A DNA stretch of 46,387 nucleotides, taken from Pseudomonadota bacterium (GTDB lineage: Bacteria; Desulfobacterota; WTBG01; JAPLJA01). This document shows positions 42,451 to 46,387 of this stretch, in pieces (position 1 is the stretch's first letter; every line of letters starts with the position of its first letter). The stretch lies in assembly GCA_026388815.1 (NCBI GenBank), contig JAPLJA010000066.1:1-46387 (forward strand). The letters run 5' to 3'. Position numbers and translations under genes: made by a program. Below the pieces are notes generated by a model, which did no database searches, was not told the DNA's origin, and saw only the letters and a program-made list of their open reading frames with translations.

Positions 42451-43098
42451 ATGAGAGAAAAAGAAAAAGACAATCTTTCATGCATAAGACCCACCCTTAT
42501 CATTAAAGATACAAAAAAATATGGAATTGGTGTTTTTGCAGGGGAGAGTATAAAAAAGGGGCAATTGATAAAGGTTCTTAGTGGAGAAATTATATCCCTT
42601 GACGAATGTATAAAAAGGGTAAGGATGGGTGAGGAAACAATGGATGATCCTTTACAAATTGGTCTAAGGCTTTATATCGATCTCGATTATCCATCGCGGG
42701 CCTTTAATCACAGTTGTAATCCCAATGCAGGATTAAGGAACGATAGTGAATTGTTTGCACTAAGAGATATAAGGGGAGGCGAAGAGATTGCTTACGATTA
42801 TTCGACAACCGTCGGCCCCAATATCACATCTTCCATATGGACCATGAAATGTAAATGTGGATCAAAAGATTGCAGAAAGTTGCTTGGTAATATTTTAACT
42901 ATTCCTGAGAAAACATTACAACAGTATAAGAAATCCGGTGCCCTTCAAAAATGGATTAAATGGGAACTGGAAGAAATAGAAAAAGGCGGGGATGGCGGTT
43001 TACAAATGGAAAAATATGAGGAGATAGCTCTCTATATAAGAAACGCATTAAAAACGACCAACTTTAATCGCCAAAAAATCAAGTTGCCTGTGCATTGA
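42451..43098 (+). CDS. SET-domain protein (putative protein lysine methyltransferase)
   Basis: About 215 residues. The SET fold is clear: KYGIGVFAGESIKKGQLIKV at the start, the FNHSCNPNAGLRND knot, IRGGEEIAYDYSTT with the catalytic Tyr, and a post-SET cysteine group CKCGSKDCRKLLG likely to bind zinc. The C-terminal 60 residues are helical and charged. The start is uncertain; ATG 42451 is used, since the upstream in-frame stretch overlaps the membrane-protein stub. The stop overlaps the TTG start of the next gene. SET proteins in bacteria are often horizontally acquired; the target is unknown. Confidence 0.85.
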   Translation: MREKEKDNLSCIRPTLIIKDTKKYGIGVFAGESIKKGQLIKVLSGEIISLDECIKRVRMGEETMDDPLQIGLRLYIDLDYPSRAFNHSCNPNAGLRNDSELFALRDIRGGEEIAYDYSTTVGPNITSSIWTMKCKCGSKDCRKLLGNILTIPEKTLQQYKKSGALQKWIKWELEEIEKGGDGGLQMEKYEEIALYIRNALKTTNFNRQKIKLPVH

Positions 43099-43640
43099 TA
43101 GTAGAGACAGTATCTGTGCGTGTAATAAAGAACTTTATCAAAAAAGCACTGACCTACAAAAGGTGGGCCGCAGAACTATCCATCGGACTTTGTTTCGTAA
43201 GTTTGACTAATCTTGCATTTGATTGTGTTCTTTACCCCTTCATCATTTATAAATTTGGGATTCTGATCGGTGGGGCTGTAATGACGTTGCTCTCTTTTTT
43301 AATCTGTCTCCTCTTATTGCAATTCTATGATTGGGCAAAACGTGATTGGCTTGGTATTGAAGCTATTAAGAATATCAAGGAATACAACGGAGATAAAAGA
43401 ATAGGTCAATTCACATCTTGGGTCATGAAAAAGGGTGATTCCATAGCCTTTCTTTTTCTTTCGCTCCGCTTTGACCCATTCATCACCACCGCCTACATGC
43501 GCCACGGCAAATACAACGGCATGTCAAAAAGAGACTGGAAAATCTTCACCGGCAGCCTGGTCACGGGGAATGCTTACTGGACACTGGCGTGTTACATGGG
43601 GATTACGTTGGTCGAATGGATTTGGAAAACAGTGAGCTAA
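43095..43640 (+). CDS. small integral membrane protein of unknown function
   Basis: 181 residues with two strong membrane segments (about 27-55 and 58-77), a charged loop (YDWAKRDWLGIEAIKNIKEY), and a C-terminal region with amphipathic or re-entrant segments (DSIAFLFLSLRFDPFITTAYM; WTLACYMGITLVEWIW). I do not know the family. Translation starts at TTG overlapping the SET stop (TTGA). A diverged stub of a paralogue at 42318-42425 is likewise coupled to the 259-residue gene, so the membrane protein appears to be a recurring partner in this locus. Confidence 0.75.
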   Translation: MIVETVSVRVIKNFIKKALTYKRWAAELSIGLCFVSLTNLAFDCVLYPFIIYKFGILIGGAVMTLLSFLICLLLLQFYDWAKRDWLGIEAIKNIKEYNGDKRIGQFTSWVMKKGDSIAFLFLSLRFDPFITTAYMRHGKYNGMSKRDWKIFTGSLVTGNAYWTLACYMGITLVEWIWKTVS

Positions 43641-43760
43641 TAAAGTATTAAAGGTTGAAATAAGCGATGGGACGGCGGAAAAGCGGCGCGGAATTTCTCA
43701 GGCGCCTCTGATAAGTAATTTGTATGCTTTCAATATGAAAAAAACCCAGAGGATATCAAA

Positions 43761-45467
43761 ATGCTGAATCTTAAAAAACTCATCCGATACCTTTTTCCCA
43801 TTTTATTATTTCTATCGCTCTTCGAACTTCAGGGTTGCGCATTTTTTATAGCAGCAAAGAGCGATCCGAGACTATGGTCCGATGAGAGACCATCTGCGAA
43901 AGCTTGTCCAATAATTCTTGACCGGTTAAACTCTCGAGAGGCTGATATTCTTCAACTAACTCAAGTTGAAAAAAATCATCTGATCGGCGAAAGGCAAGGA
44001 ATCAAACGTGAAGACATAGCTGCACATAACTATTTGATTAGTCGTTATTATAGAGAAATTGAATCGGCATATTATCGATGTGCGCCAGATGGTGAAAGGC
44101 AACCTAAATTCAAGAATAGTGCTGAGATAAACCAGAGTGTGTGGCCTGATGGTTTACCTCAATTAGGTCTTGCAATGTCTGGTGGTGGGCTACGTTCGGC
44201 CTCGTTTAACATCGGAGTTCTACAGGGATTAAATGACTTAGAAATTTTAGATAAAGTAGATATTATGTCATCAGTTTCCGGTGGTAGTTATGCGAATTTG
44301 TGGTTCCATGTTAATAAATTAACTTCTCCCAGAAATGATGGATTGTCACCATCAACCAATGAAATGTTAGATAATAATGGTGATTATCAAAAATATCTTG
44401 AAGAGACAATTGTGAAATTTGTGAATACAGAAGTTGTTTTGAGAACCGCAATGATGGGGCCAGCTCTAAAAACTCTATCTTTTCTGGATCGAATTCTTCT
44501 GCTTTCGTTTGGTCTTAAGGGATTTGAGCTCTATGGTTCTTCCTACTCATATGCGGTAACAATAGACAGCGTCTTCATGAGAGTCAACAAACCCAAACAA
44601 ATCCAACCGACGCCTAATTTACATGAGTTGGCAGATTTTGTAAAAGACAATAAGGAACCTTTTCCTATCATAAATGGCACTGTTTGGGAATGGAATGGCA
44701 ACCAATGTAGATCGGGGAATGCCACTTTTTTTAACGAAGTATTTGAGTTTACGCCGATAAGAATGGGCTCAGAAGGGTTTGGTTTCAATGACCAGGTCGG
44801 ATGGGTCAATTTAATGAATATAGCAGCTGCATCGGGGGCTGCTATCGATAATTACCCACCCTTAATATGGCCTTTAATGAAGCATGCTGGGCTAATTCTT
44901 GGGGCTAGAATCCCGACGTTTTTGTCTGCACCACGAATCCTTCCCAAAGGCGAAATCGGGCAGTATCGGATTAATTCTAACCTAACAAGAGTTAAAGATA
45001 TTTTTATATCTGACGGGGGGTTTTCAGACAATTTAGGAGCTTATTCTGTCATTAAGCGGCTATGCAAACATATTATTATTGTAGATGCTGAGCATGATCC
45101 ATCTATGGCGTTTGAAGGTTATCATAAACTAAAAGCAAAACTAAAAGAGGAAATGGGCATAACTATGAAAGTTCCTGGGCTGGAACGAATCGCTTATGAT
45201 TTGTGGGGAGATAACTGTACGGAGTATTCTAAATGGGAATCAAAAGATAGAGATATGAAGCAACTGTCTGAAACGCAACCAAAAAGATTCTATCGCGCAG
45301 ACAGTATGCCAATAAATGTCTTCAAGGGAGAGATAGGCCCCATACCATATCAGGATGGCGAAAATTTAAGGGAACTAGTGTTAGACGTTACATACATTAA
45401 GCTGTCTCTTGATTCATCAGATTTAGATAATCCGATGTATGGAGAAAGCACTAAGGAGTATTTATAG
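43761..45467 (+). CDS. patatin/cPLA2-like phospholipase lipoprotein, 3' end frameshifted
   Basis: Signal peptide with lipobox ELQGC (Cys at about residue 27), so a predicted lipoprotein. The hydrolase core has LAMSGGGLRSASFNIGVLQG (oxyanion hole), SSVSGGSYANLWF with the nucleophile Ser, and ISDGGFSDNLGAYS with the catalytic Asp. The frame ends at 45467 in TKEYL, but family-typical C-terminal sequence continues in the next frame (to 45651), so the gene is interrupted by an indel near its end. AGAGGATATCAAA precedes the ATG. The catalytic region is intact, so activity might survive. Isolated from the upstream genes by a 120-bp gap. Confidence 0.85.
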   Translation: MLNLKKLIRYLFPILLFLSLFELQGCAFFIAAKSDPRLWSDERPSAKACPIILDRLNSREADILQLTQVEKNHLIGERQGIKREDIAAHNYLISRYYREIESAYYRCAPDGERQPKFKNSAEINQSVWPDGLPQLGLAMSGGGLRSASFNIGVLQGLNDLEILDKVDIMSSVSGGSYANLWFHVNKLTSPRNDGLSPSTNEMLDNNGDYQKYLEETIVKFVNTEVVLRTAMMGPALKTLSFLDRILLLSFGLKGFELYGSSYSYAVTIDSVFMRVNKPKQIQPTPNLHELADFVKDNKEPFPIINGTVWEWNGNQCRSGNATFFNEVFEFTPIRMGSEGFGFNDQVGWVNLMNIAAASGAAIDNYPPLIWPLMKHAGLILGARIPTFLSAPRILPKGEIGQYRINSNLTRVKDIFISDGGFSDNLGAYSVIKRLCKHIIIVDAEHDPSMAFEGYHKLKAKLKEEMGITMKVPGLERIAYDLWGDNCTEYSKWESKDRDMKQLSETQPKRFYRADSMPINVFKGEIGPIPYQDGENLRELVLDVTYIKLSLDSSDLDNPMYGESTKEYL

Positions 45468-45651
45468 AAAATCCAAAGAGTCATTTGAAAGAGATCATCC
45501 AAACCATGGTTGCGTATCTTTCAAATCGATGGGCGAGCACTGTATTTTCCCCCAGGAATCTACTCTCGATGAGTCATTCACGGCAGAACAATTCAAGGCA
45601 TACAGAGAGTTAGGAAGGTCAATAACAAATCGCTTCCTAAGAGGGGACTGA
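45439..45651 (+). pseudogene. frameshifted C-terminal tail of the patatin-like gene
   Basis: Reads SKESFERDHPNHGCVSFKSM, then CIFPQESTLDESFTAEQFKA and YRELGRSITN. The FPQEST-D-x-x-F-x-AEQF-x-x-YRELG block is the usual ending of these bacterial patatin-like proteins (compare FPHQST...QFEAYRALG). It therefore belongs to the gene at 43761 rather than being a separate gene. Confidence 0.75.
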
Positions 45652-45740
45652 AAAAACCAGAGTCAGAGTAATTTTAGGGCAATAACAGAACGATGAGCAG
45701 AGTAGTTCCACAGGCAGGGGTCGAAAAAGGAGAACAGCCT

Positions 45741-45960
45741 CTACCATGCTTCAAGTTTTAACTTATCTATCTCGTTAAAATGGGTATCACGTGTGACTAA
45801 AGTAAGGTCGTATTGTTTGGCAAGGGCAGCAATCCAGATATCATTCTCTGGAATCGGTTTGCCTTTGTCCTTTAAGCGATTCTTTATTTCACCATACCTC
45901 TTCGTAGTTTCTGCGCTGCAGTTCAGCACCTTGGTAGTGAGAGCGAAGTCATCAATCCGA
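45741..45960 (-). pseudogene. C-terminal fragment of a VapC-type PIN toxin
   Basis: Residues CSAETTKRYGEIKNRLKDKG, KPIPENDIWIAALAKQYDLT and LVTRDTHFNEIDKLKLEAW match the second half of VapC (the ND-WIAA and TRD-HF acidic residues). The N-terminal LDTN part is missing; upstream the frame runs into the dispersed CAAATGTCAAAAGTCAAA phrase and non-conserved sequence. No antitoxin gene is adjacent, so the fragment is probably dead. Confidence 0.75.
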
Positions 45961-46147
45961 TCAAAGCATAAAAATGTGCCTGGTTTGACTTTTGACATTT
46001 GAACAACTCGAACAATTACTGCATAAAAATAAAAGAAGCCAATCATGCATCTCGGATAAAAATTCAATCCCTCCAGTAATCCTCAATTCAAAAAAGTATC
46101 CAAAATTCTACCCTAACATGGCCTTCTTCTGTTATAATTTATAAGGC

Positions 46148-46323
46148 TGCTGAAAAACGCCCATCTGCTTCGTTCCCCTCGCCCTTCGTCGCCTGCGCGC
46201 TGAAGCGCTTCGTCGCGCAAGCGTCGTTGCAGCGTACATCCAAGTGCGCCTCACTCCTCAGGATTTCGGGCGCCTTGCATCTGGACATTTTTGATCAGCC
46301 TTACAAAAGTTGCTTTTTCAGCA
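46148..46323. repeat. 176-bp element with inverted ends, MITE- or REP-like
   Basis: Bounded by TGCTGAAAAA (46148-46157) and TTTTTCAGCA (46314-46323), perfect 10-bp inverted ends. Inside it is GC-rich with several self-complementary strings (CGCGCTGAAGCGCTTCGTCG) and no open frame or transposase. The 320 bp from 46068 to the window end hold nothing else recognisable. Confidence 0.5.
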
Positions 46324-46387
46324 AACTGTTAGACTGTTTGCTGACCGCTGAATGTTGATAGCTAATCATACTTTCATACCATTGTCA

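Noticed and set aside
46148-46323. Insertion sequence
   Set aside because: It has inverted ends but no transposase frame, so it cannot be an autonomous element.

Overview
The window looks like a chromosomal segment of a Gram-negative bacterium, most likely a Desulfobacterota (former Deltaproteobacteria) relative. The main reason is the run yceD-rpmF-fabH-fabD-fabG-acpP-fabF-rpiB-glyA-comEB-nrdR-ribD-ribE-ribBA-ribH-nusB, an order I associate with Geobacter-type genomes. A FadL-type outer membrane protein, a lipoprotein and sigma-54 signalling genes fit a diderm. The taxonomic call is inference from gene order and protein flavour, not from a marker search.

Layout. 1-1960 is a decayed left edge: a 5'-truncated pilC fragment, a 58-residue unknown protein with a good promoter, and a frameshifted queH. 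1963-4178 holds two coupled cell-wall hydrolases, a MltD-like transglycosylase and an M23 peptidase. 4197-13590 (minus strand) is a signalling island. A sigma-70 promoter drives five overlapping or abutting genes: an extended SDR, an ICMT-like methyltransferase, a 7TM-GAF histidine kinase, a chimeric degenerate regulator and an NtrC-type activator. Beyond the NtrC gene lie two 16-bp palindromes and a near-consensus sigma-54 promoter, which leads into a receiver-kinase hybrid and an unknown protein. 13775-16264 (minus) is a FadL-FabF pair.

16646-29784 (plus) is the fatty acid, one-carbon, riboflavin and nusB cluster. plsX is missing from its usual place between rpmF and fabH, and an acyl-CoA dehydrogenase sits between fabH and fabD.

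29786-34603 is accessory DNA. It holds a RelE/RHH toxin-antitoxin pair between two related decayed gene tails, then genes with integron-cassette architecture but no integrase. One clear attC-like site (32684-32740) separates an unknown helical protein from an overlapping gene pair: a PIN-GNAT-EVE/PUA triple-domain protein and an ASCH/PUA-like protein. A VapBC-type pair with a palindromic operator follows.

34721-39559 returns to core-like genes: a flippase-like membrane protein, proC, a site-2 protease with CBS domains and adenine deaminase. 39589-46387 is a second accessory area, more AT-rich beyond about 41.3 kb. It holds a DUF4143-type ATPase, an XRE regulator, an unknown protein coupled to the stub of a membrane gene, a SET-domain protein coupled to an intact paralogue of that membrane gene, a frameshifted patatin-like lipoprotein, a vapC fragment and a repeat with inverted ends. 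No tRNA, rRNA, CRISPR array or transposase was seen.

The two best candidates for something undescribed are the three-protein kinase / pseudo-regulator / NtrC relay at 6.6-12.0 kb and the PIN-GNAT-EVE plus ASCH cassette at 30.7-32.7 kb.
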